Shown piece by piece: positions 1 through 8,076 of a DNA stretch of 35,252 nucleotides. The notes below the pieces were generated by a model. It did not search any database. It saw nothing but the letters and a program-made list of their open reading frames with translations, and was not told where the DNA came from. The position numbers and the translations under genes were made by a program. Origin of the DNA: Okeania sp. SIO3I5 (GTDB taxonomy: Bacteria > Cyanobacteriota > Cyanobacteriia > Cyanobacteriales > Microcoleaceae); contig NZ_JAAHHT010000017.1 in assembly GCF_010672085.1 (NCBI RefSeq), positions 47,322 to 82,573 of the forward strand, written 5' to 3'. Position 1 is the stretch's first letter; each line of letters starts with the position of its first letter.

Positions 1-130
1 CCCCCCCACCCTCCCCCTCCCCCCCCCCCTCCCCTTCCTCCCCATCCTCCCCATCCTCCCCATCCTCCCCCTCCTCCCCATCCTCCCCCTCCTCCCCCCT
101 TTCACTCGTGGGGCAAGGGGGGATAGTTGT
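1..130. repeat. C-rich low-complexity tract
   Basis: The first hundred bases are almost pure pyrimidine and consist of short variants of CCTCCCCAT and CCTCCCCCT in tandem. The minus strand therefore carries many runs of four or more G and could form G-quadruplexes. A G-rich stretch follows at 110-145. The array probably continues to the left of the window. It lies downstream of the GMC oxidoreductase gene, and no coding potential was seen. Confidence 0.8.
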
Positions 131-188
131 GGGGTTGGGGGGTTAGGTTTTTTTTAACCACAATTTTAGTCTAGATAAGCTACTACTA

Positions 189-1706
189 TTACTGCAATCT
201 TTCTTTCAAATGTTCTCCGACTCGCAAAGCATTAGCAATAATTGTCAAAGCTGGAGTTACAGCAGAACTCGATGGGAAAAAACTGCTATCCACAACATAT
301 AAATTATCTACATCGTGGGTACGACAGTTAATATCCAAAACCGATGTTTTCGGATCTTCTCCAAACCGACAGGTACCGCACTGGTTTGCTACAACTTCGA
401 TGGGAACTTCTCCACGGGGATAAATGCTACCACGCTTCAAGACAGCATTTCCAACTACTTTGTCTACCGACTTCAATACATCCATCCAACGATGGACTAG
501 GCGATCGTGTGCTTCCCAGTTATTGGGAGTGTAATGGAAAAATAGCTTATCCCCTTTTACTTCCACGCGGTTATTGGGGTCTGGCAATATCTCGGAATGT
601 ATCCACCAACCAATGGAACGCAATGCTAACTGTTTCAAACCAAACCCAGGCATTGCTTTTGCTAACACAGATAAAATAGGTGGAGATTCGGCAAAAGTAA
701 TATCTTGGAGCAACCCACCTGTGTTCTCAATGTGACCCATTGGATAGGAATAATTCTCGTCTCCCCAATAGAAGTCATTTACACCAACGCTTCTGAGAAA
801 GTTTCCAGAGTTAGGTTTCGGACTGGGTTGCACTACGGCGGTCATTTGATGTTTCATCAGGTTGCGACCAACTTGTCCGGAACTGTTTGCTAAACCATTG
901 GAGTGTTTTTCATTAGCAGAACGTAATAATAATGCTGCTGAATTTACTGCACCACAAGCAAGTACGACAATATCTCCAAAAAATAGAAATGATTGTTTGC
1001 CAATTTCTACTTCTACTGCTTTGACAGTATTTCCAGAGGAGTTGGTGAGTAAACAGACTACTTTGGCATTAGCTTTAATAGTAATGTTAGGTGAGTCGAG
1101 CAATGGTGCAATACCGAATACTTCGGAGTCTCCAGTAGGATCTTCCTCTTCGCGAGTCAGAGTTAATGGTAGAGTTTCTGGATGTAAACCTTGTTGGGCG
1201 ATCGCTTCGACAACTTTTTGAATTTCTGGGTCGTGGTCAACTGCGGGATAAGGATATTCTGAACTATGGGGAGGTTCGGTAGGGTCGTTGCTTGTTTGAC
1301 CATGAACTTTATAGAGTTCTTCTGCTTCAGTGTAATAAGGTTCAAAGTCTTTGTATTTGAGACACCATTCTGGAGAAATTCCTTCTTGATGTTCCACTGC
1401 TTCAAAGTCTTTTTCCCGCATCCGAATTAGGGCAGCTCCATAGATTTTGGTATTGCCACCAATGGCATAATTTGTCTGGGGAGAAAATGGTTCACCTGCA
1501 TTATCGTACCAATTTTCATGGGCGCGGTAAAGTTCTTTTTTAAAGATATCAGCGTTCGCTCTATTTTGGATTTCTAGAGGCATAAAATCACCTCTTTCTA
1601 GAATGAGGATTTTTTTGCCAGTAGCAGCAAGTTTATAAGCTAAAGTACCGCCTCCTGCTCCTGTACCGACAATAATTACATCATAATGTTGGTCATCAAT
1701 AATCAT
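189..1706 (-). CDS. GMC family FAD-dependent oxidoreductase
   Basis: A 505-residue flavoprotein of the glucose-methanol-choline family, expected to oxidise an alcohol or similar substrate with FAD. The N-terminus shows the dinucleotide-binding motif GTGAGGG at residues 14-20 inside a beta-alpha-beta fold ending in the acidic ILERGD. The mid-domain contains NYAIGGNTKIYGAAL, and the C-terminus has the family signature region VDSSFFPSSSAVTPALTI. A QCGTCRFG segment precedes it. The region around residues 185-210 looks shorter than I remember for cyanobacterial relatives, which carry a cysteine-rich CxxC segment there; this is from memory only. It is the last minus-strand gene after ctaE, about 420 bp away across repeats, so membership of the oxidase operon is uncertain. 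The substrate is unknown. Confidence 0.9.
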   Translation of the reverse strand: MIIDDQHYDVIIVGTGAGGGTLAYKLAATGKKILILERGDFMPLEIQNRANADIFKKELYRAHENWYDNAGEPFSPQTNYAIGGNTKIYGAALIRMREKDFEAVEHQEGISPEWCLKYKDFEPYYTEAEELYKVHGQTSNDPTEPPHSSEYPYPAVDHDPEIQKVVEAIAQQGLHPETLPLTLTREEEDPTGDSEVFGIAPLLDSPNITIKANAKVVCLLTNSSGNTVKAVEVEIGKQSFLFFGDIVVLACGAVNSAALLLRSANEKHSNGLANSSGQVGRNLMKHQMTAVVQPSPKPNSGNFLRSVGVNDFYWGDENYSYPMGHIENTGGLLQDITFAESPPILSVLAKAMPGFGLKQLALRSIGWWIHSEILPDPNNRVEVKGDKLFFHYTPNNWEAHDRLVHRWMDVLKSVDKVVGNAVLKRGSIYPRGEVPIEVVANQCGTCRFGEDPKTSVLDINCRTHDVDNLYVVDSSFFPSSSAVTPALTIIANALRVGEHLKERLQ

Positions 1707-2123
1707 TTTTTTCTTCCTTTAATATTTTGTTTGAGAACTATTTAAGAAGGAGTTCTATCATGTCCGGTTGAATTGTTATCATTAGAAATAAATAGAATAA
1801 ATATCTAAAACATGAGATTGCTTCCTTCCACGGAGTTACCGTCGCAATGACTTTATAGTTAATAGACATAGGCGTGAAAATTAAAAAGAGAATCAATTCT
1901 TATCCAGAAATTATCAATTACTTCTTCCAGTTAAGAGTTAAGTGTTAAGAGTTCCCTCTTTTCCAGAGATGTCTAATGTTTATCTGGAAATCATATTAGG
2001 AGTCATTAAAATTCAATTTTTGAGTAGTGGGAGCATCTTGCTCCCGTTTTGCCTCGGAATTATGTTTTCTTTTAGACCAAAAAAATTTATTCTGACTCCT
2101 GACTCCTGAATTCCTAAGTTATT
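1707..2123. other. Intergenic region with repeat scraps and a hairpin
   Basis: No gene is visible in this 417-bp spacer. It holds a half-copy of the TATCATGTCCGG palindrome family at about 1757, a half-copy of the GCAATCTC/GTCGCAATGAC family (about 1811-1851), and a hairpin GGGAGCA-TCT-TGCTCCC at about 2027-2043. The same hairpin recurs in every unit of the 174-bp array at 18735. On the minus strand the hairpin lies downstream of ctaE, so it could act as a transcription terminator, but there is no clear T-run. Confidence 0.5.
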
Positions 2124-2735
2124 TCACTGCCAAATATAGATAAGGATAAACAAAATAATCCAAATTACGTCAACGAAATGCCAAAATAAAGAGGTAGCAT
2201 TAATCCCAAAGTGACTGTTATCGTAGTTGCCAGGAATGAAAGAGCGACCTAACATAATTCCTTGCAACAAAATACCTGTGATAACGTGGAGACCGTGAAA
2301 ACCTGTCAACAAATAGAACGTTCCACCAAAGACTCCTGTGGTGAAACCAAACTCTAAACTATTCCATTCAATTCCTTGACCTATTACAAAGTAGGTTCCC
2401 ATTGCCATTGTTGCAAGCAAAAATATGCGAAACCATTTGAGGTCTTCACGTTCTAAAGCTTTTTCTGCGAAATAGATAACGAAACTACTGGAAACCAAAA
2501 TCACCGTATTAATTGCAGGGTCTCTAACTTCCAGACCAGAAATACCTGGTGGCAACCAGTTAGGAGTTGTGGTTTTGTAAATAATATATCCGGCAAAGAA
2601 ACTGAGGAAAATTACGCTTTCCGAAAGTAGGAAAACGATAAACCCAAACATACTATTGCCTTCTTCGTCGTGGGTATGTTCCTCTGCTGAGTGCAATGCT
2701 TCCTGCACTTGTTCTGAATTGACTGCACTATTCAT
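2124..2735 (-). CDS. ctaE: Terminal oxidase subunit III (ARTO type)
   Basis: Subunit III of a heme-copper oxidase, 203 residues, with five predicted membrane helices. These are a first helix around FGFIVFLLSESVIFLSFF, then VILVSSSFVIYF, FRIFLLATMAMGTYF, a helix containing the family signature FHGLHVITG, and a C-terminal WHFVDVIWIILFILIY. I chose the ATG at 2735 because AAGGAG lies about eight bases upstream. An in-frame start at 2801 would add 22 residues that read into the spacer repeat. The gene follows ctaD on the same strand, separated by a 48-bp repeat array. With ctaC and ctaD it forms the core oxidase. It is assigned to ARTO because its CtaC partner lacks CuA ligands. Confidence 0.93.
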   Translation of the reverse strand: MNSAVNSEQVQEALHSAEEHTHDEEGNSMFGFIVFLLSESVIFLSFFAGYIIYKTTTPNWLPPGISGLEVRDPAINTVILVSSSFVIYFAEKALEREDLKWFRIFLLATMAMGTYFVIGQGIEWNSLEFGFTTGVFGGTFYLLTGFHGLHVITGILLQGIMLGRSFIPGNYDNSHFGINATSLFWHFVDVIWIILFILIYIWQ

Positions 2736-2783
2736 ATTAAAATACTCCTTATTAAATTTGTTGACTAACTGGAGGAGTCGAGA

Positions 2784-3250
2784 GGAGGGTTTGGAGACCA
2801 AACCCCTACCATGACCTCAACTTACTGCGTGGAAGGGTTTGGAGACCAAACCCCTACCATGACTTCAACTTACTGCGTGGAAGGGTTTGGAGATAAAACC
2901 CCTACCATGACCTCAACTTACTGCGTGGAAGGGTTTGGAGACCAAACCCCTACCATGACTTCAACTTACTGCGTGGAAGGGTTTGGAGACCAAACCCCTA
3001 CCATGACTTCAACTTACTGCGTGGAAGGGTTTGGAGATAAAACCCCTACCATGACTTCAACTTACTGCGTGGAAGGGTTTGGAGATAAAACCCCTACCAT
3101 GACTTCAACTTACTGCGTGGAAGGGTTTGGAGACCAAACCCCTACCATGACCTCAACTTACTGCGTGGAAGGGTTTGGAGACCAAACCCCTACCATGACC
3201 TCAACTTACTGCGTGGGAGGGTTTGGAGACCAAACCCCTACCATGAACTA
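2784..3250. repeat. 48-bp tandem hairpin array between ctaD and ctaE
   Basis: Nine full 48-bp units (2811-3242) are preceded by about half a unit. Each unit carries GGGTTTGG-AGA-CCAAACCC, a hairpin with an eight-base stem and three-base loop. Units 2, 5 and 6 carry AGATAAAA instead, which shortens the stem to six. The remaining changes are a few single bases. Because 48 is divisible by three, the plus strand is open as a 16-residue repeat MTSTYCVEGFGDQTPT ending in ATGAACTAA. There is no ribosome binding site, the hairpin explains the conservation better, and the minus strand is closed in all frames, so I do not call a gene. Confidence 0.95.
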
Positions 3251-4942
3251 ATTCACAGGTTGGGGAACTTCTGCACTATGACCGTTGGGGTCGTTAGCAG
3301 TTAAAGGTTCCGATTTACCATAACCATAAGGTTCAGAAATAATTATAGGAAGCTCTTCAAAATTCTCCACATCTGGTGGGGAAGAAATCATCCATTCTAA
3401 ACCTATTGCTCGCCAAGGGTTAGCAGGTGCTTGTTTACCTTGTATCCAGGAACTAACCACATTTAAAATAAAGGGCAAAGTAGACATTCCTAACAAAAAT
3501 GCTCCCAGACTCGCTACCAAATTCCAGAATTCATATTCAGGTGCATAAGAAGAAACTCGACGCAACATTCCTTGTAAACCTAATGGGTGCATTGGTAAAA
3601 AATTGAGGTTTGTGCCGATGAATGACAACCAAAAATGTACTTGCCCCAAACCTTCATAATACATTTTCCCAGTCATTTTGGGAAACCAATGATAAATGGC
3701 AGCATACATTCCCATAGTTACGGTGCCGTAGAGAACATAATGAAAATGACCGACGACAAAATAGGTATTGTTAACGTGAATATCTACGGGAACGGCAGAA
3801 AGCATAATGCCAGTAATGCCAGCAAACACAAACATTACTAACCCACCCAAAGCAAACAGCATCGGAGTATTCAGACGAATTTTTCCACCCCAAATAGTCG
3901 CTACCCAGGCAAACACTTTAATTCCTGTAGGTACAGAAACGCACATGGTTGACAACATGAAAACCATCCGCATCCATGGAGGCGTACCACTCGCATACAT
4001 ATGGTGTACCCAAACCAGACCACTGACTCCAGCAATAATCATGGATGAAATTACTACCACTTTGTAACCGAATAATGGTTTGCGACTGTATACTGGAAAA
4101 ATTTCCGAAAAAATGCCAAAAATAGGGAGGATGATAACGTAAACCGCAGGATGAGAATAAAACCAGAAAAAGTGCTGGAATAAAACTGGGTTGCCTCCGT
4201 TAGCAGGATTAAAAAATCCCGTTCCTATTGTAATATCAAATAACAACATCACCGCACCTGCTGTTAATGCTGGCAGTCCGAATAATTGAATAATTTGGGC
4301 AGCAAATACCGTCCAAACAAAAGCTGGCATTCGGAAATAAGTCATGCCTGGCGATCGCATTCTCACAATAGTCGTGACAAAATTAACCGCCCCCATAATT
4401 GACGAAACCCCGGAAATGGCAACGGCAAGAATCCATATTACCTGACCGTTGATCAGGTTTCCTGTAGGATTTTGGATACTTACAGGAGGATATGACCACC
4501 AACCTGATTGAGCAGGTCCACCGGGAACAAAGAAACTAGCCATCATTAGGATACCGACGACTGGCACCATCCAGAAAGCAGCAGCATTCAAACGAGGGAA
4601 TGCCATGTCTCGCGCTCCGATCATTATCGGTACGAGATAGTTTGCCAGACCAACTAAAGATGGGAACGTCCACAAAAATAGCATGACTGTGCCGTGCATC
4701 GTGAACATTCCGTTGTAAACAGTGCGATCTACAAGGTCTGATTCTGCTGTCATTAATTCGCCCCGAATCACCATGGCGAATATTCCACCGACTAGGAAGA
4801 AGATAAAGGAGGTGACTAAGTATTGGATACCGATAACTTTATGATCGGTGCTAAAACTAAAGTATCGTCGCCAGTTTGGCGGTTGTTCGTGTTCTGGTTT
4901 TTCTATGGCATCATCCATGCCTTCGATTGTTATTTCTGTCAT
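3248..4942 (-). CDS. ctaD: Terminal oxidase subunit I (ARTO type)
   Basis: Catalytic subunit I of a heme-copper oxidase, 564 residues, about twelve membrane helices. It reduces oxygen to water at the heme-CuB centre. The expected metal ligands are visible: MHGTVMLFLW (low-spin heme His), WFYSHPAVYVIILP (CuB His and the cross-linked Tyr), VHHMY (two CuB His) and VVGHFHYVLYG (heme ligands). Thus the catalytic site appears intact, in contrast to the CuA site of the partner CtaC. The start at 4942 is preceded by AAAGGA some 13 bases upstream, a weak Shine-Dalgarno. It lies between ctaC (390 bp upstream across a split palindromic repeat) and ctaE (across the 48-bp array). Confidence 0.97.
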   Translation of the reverse strand: MTEITIEGMDDAIEKPEHEQPPNWRRYFSFSTDHKVIGIQYLVTSFIFFLVGGIFAMVIRGELMTAESDLVDRTVYNGMFTMHGTVMLFLWTFPSLVGLANYLVPIMIGARDMAFPRLNAAAFWMVPVVGILMMASFFVPGGPAQSGWWSYPPVSIQNPTGNLINGQVIWILAVAISGVSSIMGAVNFVTTIVRMRSPGMTYFRMPAFVWTVFAAQIIQLFGLPALTAGAVMLLFDITIGTGFFNPANGGNPVLFQHFFWFYSHPAVYVIILPIFGIFSEIFPVYSRKPLFGYKVVVISSMIIAGVSGLVWVHHMYASGTPPWMRMVFMLSTMCVSVPTGIKVFAWVATIWGGKIRLNTPMLFALGGLVMFVFAGITGIMLSAVPVDIHVNNTYFVVGHFHYVLYGTVTMGMYAAIYHWFPKMTGKMYYEGLGQVHFWLSFIGTNLNFLPMHPLGLQGMLRRVSSYAPEYEFWNLVASLGAFLLGMSTLPFILNVVSSWIQGKQAPANPWRAIGLEWMISSPPDVENFEELPIIISEPYGYGKSEPLTANDPNGHSAEVPQPVN

Positions 4943-4980
4943 AAAATTTTTTTTTCCTTTGATTAAAAACTGCTGTAGTT

Positions 4981-5263
4981 GTAGGTTTGGTTAAGCGACA
5001 GCGCAACCCAACAAAGCTCATACATAATAGACTTCTCCAGAAAAGAGGGAATAGGGGGAAATAATTGATTTCATTTTTTCTTGTTGAAGATGTCTAATAG
5101 ACTTGCCGTGTTTAACGTCAAAAAAAATCTGGAAAACCTGTGCAATAATTGAAATAATTATTCTCTCTAGGTTTTATAGATTTTTTCAATCTATGTAGTG
5201 ACAAATCTAATGTTGGGTTTTTCCGTTGGAAATGCTCCGCAAACGTTCCTTAACCCAACCTAC
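4981..5263. repeat. Palindromic element (GTAGGTTGGGTT family), split by 186 bp
   Basis: The left arm GTAGGTTTGGTTAAGCGACA (from 4981) and right arm ending AACCCAACCTAC (to 5263) match the two ends of the intact copy at 27176-27285. Here they are separated by about 186 extra bases (5024-5209), as if something was inserted. The spacer between ctaC and ctaD (4943-5332) holds this element plus a GATAACT heptamer run at 5290-5323. No gene was seen there. Confidence 0.75.
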
Positions 5264-5289
5264 ATAAACTGATTAGATGTGTCATCGGT

Positions 5290-5323
5290 ACTGATAACTG
5301 ATAACTGATAACTGATAACTGAA
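5290..5323. repeat. Heptamer repeat GATAACT
   Basis: Four to five copies of the 7-base unit GATAACT (ACTGATA) just downstream of the ctaC stop. The same heptamer occurs at 20351-20376 and, inverted, at 28564-28590. Confidence 0.9.
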
Positions 5324-5332
5324 ATAAACTCC

Positions 5333-6247
5333 CTAACTCTTATGATAATTAACAATAGGAGGTGCAGCAGGTATAACTGAAGGCCAACCTGGTTTTACTG
5401 GATTTTCTAATTTTTGAACATATTCAGTCTGTGCCTGATTTTTTGCTGGAGATAGTTTGGTATTTGCTGCTTGTGCCAACCAATTTTTGTAATCTTGGTC
5501 AGATTCAACAACTACATCTGCTACCATTGTGGCAAAATAAGTACCGCTATATTGAGAATCAGTCAGACTATATTTGCCAATCCGGATGGGAGTAAATTCA
5601 AAATCTATTGGATGATTGGGAATAATATCTTGCTTCAGTCGGAATGCTGGAATATAAAATCCATGCAGCACATCTTTTGAATTTAATGCTACTCGCACGC
5701 GCCGATCTACAGGTAAGTGCAGCTCGGTGCTAGTCACGCCATTTTCTGGATAGCGAAATACCCAAGACCATTGTTTGGCATCGACTTGGATTTCTTCTAC
5801 AGGTTCAGTTACAGGTTCTACTGGATCTGCATAAGCTGATTCCATTTCTAATGGTGTATGCAAATGCACTAATTCCATCGGTCCCTGAATTGCCATTTTT
5901 TCATAGACATTGTAGCTGTAAGCAGCAATCCAAAACACGAGAAAAATTGGTATTGCCGTCCAAACAACTTCTAGGGTAATGTTACCTTCGATGTGAGGTC
6001 CGTCGCTGTAGTCATATTTGGCAGCGCGTTGGAAAATAACCGAATACATTATAGTTCCGGTTACCCCTAAAAATATGAAACTACCAAGAGTGACGAGAAA
6101 ACTAAATAACTCATCAATTAATTTAGATTCTGCTGCTCCTTGGACTGGCAACCATGAGTAAGATAGTTGCCCGATCCCAAAACTAACAGCAGCTAAAACC
6201 AGAGCGATCGCTACCAGTGTTAAAATAGTGCGGATTTTCATAATCAA
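5333..6247 (-). CDS. ctaC: Terminal oxidase subunit II lacking CuA (ARTO)
   Basis: Subunit II of a heme-copper oxidase, 304 residues. A hydrophobic N-terminus (about 8-30) and two membrane helices (47-72 and 93-113) precede a periplasmic or lumenal cupredoxin domain. Conserved KQWSW (158-162) and DVLHGFYIPAFR (192-203) confirm the family. The CuA loop reads YSLTDSQYSGTYFATM (226-241). Set against the canonical CxExCxxxHxxM pattern, Cys, Glu, Cys and His are replaced by Asp230, Gln232, Ser234 and Phe238. Only His195 and Met241 remain, so CuA cannot form. Loss of CuA is the hallmark of cyanobacterial ARTO (CtaCII), inferred to take electrons from quinol. AAGGAT lies about nine bases upstream of the start at 6247. 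Confidence 0.95.
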   Translation of the reverse strand: MIMKIRTILTLVAIALVLAAVSFGIGQLSYSWLPVQGAAESKLIDELFSFLVTLGSFIFLGVTGTIMYSVIFQRAAKYDYSDGPHIEGNITLEVVWTAIPIFLVFWIAAYSYNVYEKMAIQGPMELVHLHTPLEMESAYADPVEPVTEPVEEIQVDAKQWSWVFRYPENGVTSTELHLPVDRRVRVALNSKDVLHGFYIPAFRLKQDIIPNHPIDFEFTPIRIGKYSLTDSQYSGTYFATMVADVVVESDQDYKNWLAQAANTKLSPAKNQAQTEYVQKLENPVKPGWPSVIPAAPPIVNYHKS

Positions 6248-6256
6248 TATCCTTGA

Positions 6257-6345
6257 GATAGGGAATAGGGAATAGGGAATAGGGAATAGGGAATAGGGAA
6301 TAGGGAATAGGGAATAGGGAATAGGGAACAGGGAACAGGAAACAG
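6257..6345. repeat. Heptamer repeat GGGAATA upstream of ctaC
   Basis: About eleven tandem copies of the 7-base unit GGGAATA, degenerating to GGGAACA and GGAAACA at the right end. They lie in the presumed leader of ctaC, starting about ten bases before its start codon on the minus strand. This is typical of the short heptameric repeats of filamentous cyanobacteria. Confidence 0.95.
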
Positions 6346-6353
6346 AAGGAACT

Positions 6354-6465
6354 TATATTATGTCCGCTTAATTATTGATAAAAAAATTTCTCCTCATAAT
6401 ACCTTCAAACTCCCTCCTAACTCCTGACTCAATTATTTATAACTGTTCATCCGGACATGATATTA
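6354..6465. repeat. MITE-like palindromic element (TATCATGTCCGG family)
   Basis: About 112 bp with imperfect inverted ends: TATTATGTCCGCTTAATTAT on the left and the complement of TAATATCATGTCCGGATGAA on the right. It lies between the second DUF2231 gene and ctaC. A related, longer copy is at 14111-14326, and half-ends occur near 1757 and 11233. Confidence 0.7.
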
Positions 6466-6471
6466 CCAAAA

Positions 6472-7077
6472 TTATTTGAGGACAACATTAGGATCTTTAC
6501 CAAGTTCTAGCAAAGCATCAGCAGTATTGTGTACTCCAAATTCTGCTGCTAATTGTGCGCCCAAAGTACCATGAACGTACATAATAAACATGATGAATAA
6601 ACCAACTGCTAAATAACTCCATTGCACTTCTAAAAGTTTATCCTGAGAAAAAATATAACGTTGAAATCCTCTCCAAATCGTCATTCCCACAATCATTGCT
6701 AATAGCAACACGCCACCAACACCATGCCAGATCATTGTATCCATCGCTCCTAATCCCCAGACACTTTTTAGCTCTGGAGATGGTTTTGCCAGCATAATTT
6801 CATAAAATCCTGCTGCTACCGTAAAAAATGTGATAATTGATGAAGCTAGCATATTGTACCAACCTACATCAAAAAAGTTGGAACGAGTAGCAGATATCGC
6901 TAAAATTTTCAGGAATTGTTTTTGTAGAGGGAACAATATGCCAACAATATCAAAAGCAATCCCCATAATAAACAGACCTAGAGTCAGATGAACTAAATTC
7001 GGATGAATGGGGATAGCATAAGGAAGACCATTTGCCCCAACTTGGGCACTCAAACTATCTATTAATTCCGGGTTCAT
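6472..7077 (-). CDS. DUF2231 membrane protein, ARTO-linked (second)
   Basis: A 201-residue integral membrane protein of the DUF2231 type, with about four helices. The N-terminal IPIHPNLVHLTLGLF is the characteristic PIHP...H segment preceding the first helix. The ATG at 7077 is preceded by GGAGG about nine bases upstream and overlaps the stop of the upstream DUF2231 gene as ATGA, which implies translational coupling. A longer reading to 7170 would only extend into that gene. DUF2231 pairs are known neighbours of cyanobacterial ARTO operons. Histidines in the first helix could bind a heme or contact quinol, but that is inference. Biochemical function is not established. Confidence 0.85.
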   Translation of the reverse strand: MNPELIDSLSAQVGANGLPYAIPIHPNLVHLTLGLFIMGIAFDIVGILFPLQKQFLKILAISATRSNFFDVGWYNMLASSIITFFTVAAGFYEIMLAKPSPELKSVWGLGAMDTMIWHGVGGVLLLAMIVGMTIWRGFQRYIFSQDKLLEVQWSYLAVGLFIMFIMYVHGTLGAQLAAEFGVHNTADALLELGKDPNVVLK

Positions 7078-7574
7078 TGTAAAATTCCCTCCTTGATTGC
7101 TTCCACTACTGGCACTGTGTGTAATCCATACACCCAAACCAGTGTATCTCCCAAATACACTTGGAAGCAAACTATAGCTACTAACACAAATCCTAATCCT
7201 AGATATGGCGTTGGTAATTTTTCAGCATTGCTAGAACGAATCACATAACGCCAACCAGTGAGAGCAGCAATGATTCCTGAGAGAGACCAACCAATTAATG
7301 TATGTAAATTTAGCACTGGTTGAACTGCTTCATAAGGTTGTGCTAAACCTGCTTCGTATTGACCAAATATTATGGCAATAAAGATAGAAATGGTGGCAAA
7401 AAACATATTCCACCAGCTTACTTCATATAAACGGTAATTACGAGTCAAATAACCAATGATGTCGCATAAGAAGGCAAATAATACCATTGCAATCACAAAG
7501 TGGACAACTATGGGATGTATTGTATCTGGATAGGGTAAATTGTGTTCATTTAAAGGTGGTAAATACTGCCACAT
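7074..7574 (-). CDS. DUF2231 membrane protein, ARTO-linked (first)
   Basis: A 166-residue membrane protein paralogous to the next gene, with DTIHPIVVHFVIAMVLFAF near its start (the same IHP..VH pattern) and about four helices. The start is the ATG at 7574 (MWQYLPPLNEHNLPYPD). The sequence upstream reads AAGGAG-AAAACT-ATG, an ideal Shine-Dalgarno. A TTG five codons earlier would lie on top of that site and is rejected. It is the first gene of the probable ARTO operon, followed by its partner with a 4-base overlap. The function is unknown; a role in assembling or feeding the oxidase is inferred from context. Confidence 0.85.
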   Translation of the reverse strand: MWQYLPPLNEHNLPYPDTIHPIVVHFVIAMVLFAFLCDIIGYLTRNYRLYEVSWWNMFFATISIFIAIIFGQYEAGLAQPYEAVQPVLNLHTLIGWSLSGIIAALTGWRYVIRSSNAEKLPTPYLGLGFVLVAIVCFQVYLGDTLVWVYGLHTVPVVEAIKEGILQ

Positions 7575-7965
7575 AGTTTTCTCCTTCAATAATATCTGGG
7601 TGAAAATTTTGCAAGTTTACCGAATAATTAATAATTAATTATTAATTATTAAATAATGCAGGTTAAAAGCCTCCCCTTTCAAGGGTAAAAAAAGTGCTAG
7701 GACATTTCCTTATATTCAATCTGATGGTTTTAACCAGAGGTAATTATCCATTATCCATTATCCATTAATGAAGTTCTACTTGAATTTTAAAAAGATATCT
7801 ATTTTTTACCGTATCAATACTCACAATTTTTCGAGAAAAATACTCGATTCTTGCTGTTGATATAAAGTTAAAAGTTTATGTATTTAAGGCAATCCATCTT
7901 TAATATGAAATTGCATATAATTAAGCTTCAAGAGTGAAGTTGTCAGAAACACTCTATGGAGGAGA
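7575..7965. other. Intergenic region upstream of the ARTO operon
   Basis: No gene is seen. It contains an AATTAATAATTAATT palindromic run near 7625-7655, a short ATTATCC heptamer repeat (7741-7768) and otherwise AT-rich sequence. It should contain the promoter of the oxidase operon on the minus strand, but I cannot pick a convincing -10/-35 pair. Confidence 0.4.
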
Positions 7966-8076
7966 TATAGCCATCCTAAATAGGTTGTAAGATTTGATCT
8001 CCTTTCCCCAAGCGCAAAGGGATTTGGAGACCCAACCCCTACAGTTTTTTCTCACAAATCATTTCTTATGGCTATA
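7966..8076. repeat. MITE-like element (TATAGCCATCCTAAAT family)
   Basis: About 111 bp with inverted ends: TATAGCCATCCTAAAT on the left and, inverted, TATAGCCATAAGAAATGATT on the right. Both outer ends read TA, consistent with TA target duplication as in IS630/Tc1-type elements. The interior has GGGATTTGGAGACCCAACCC, a relative of the hairpin in the 48-bp ctaD-ctaE array. The right end overlaps the last codon of the transposase fragment and supplies its stop. A second copy is at 18580-18669. Confidence 0.7.

Noticed and set aside
2811-3251. Plus-strand gene of 146 residues made of a 16-residue repeat
   Set aside because: It is the reading of the 48-bp hairpin array; no ribosome binding site, and openness follows from the unit length being divisible by three.
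7077-7170. Longer N-terminus for the second DUF2231 protein
   Set aside because: GGAGG and the ATGA overlap support the start at 7077, and the extension would read through the upstream gene's coding sequence.
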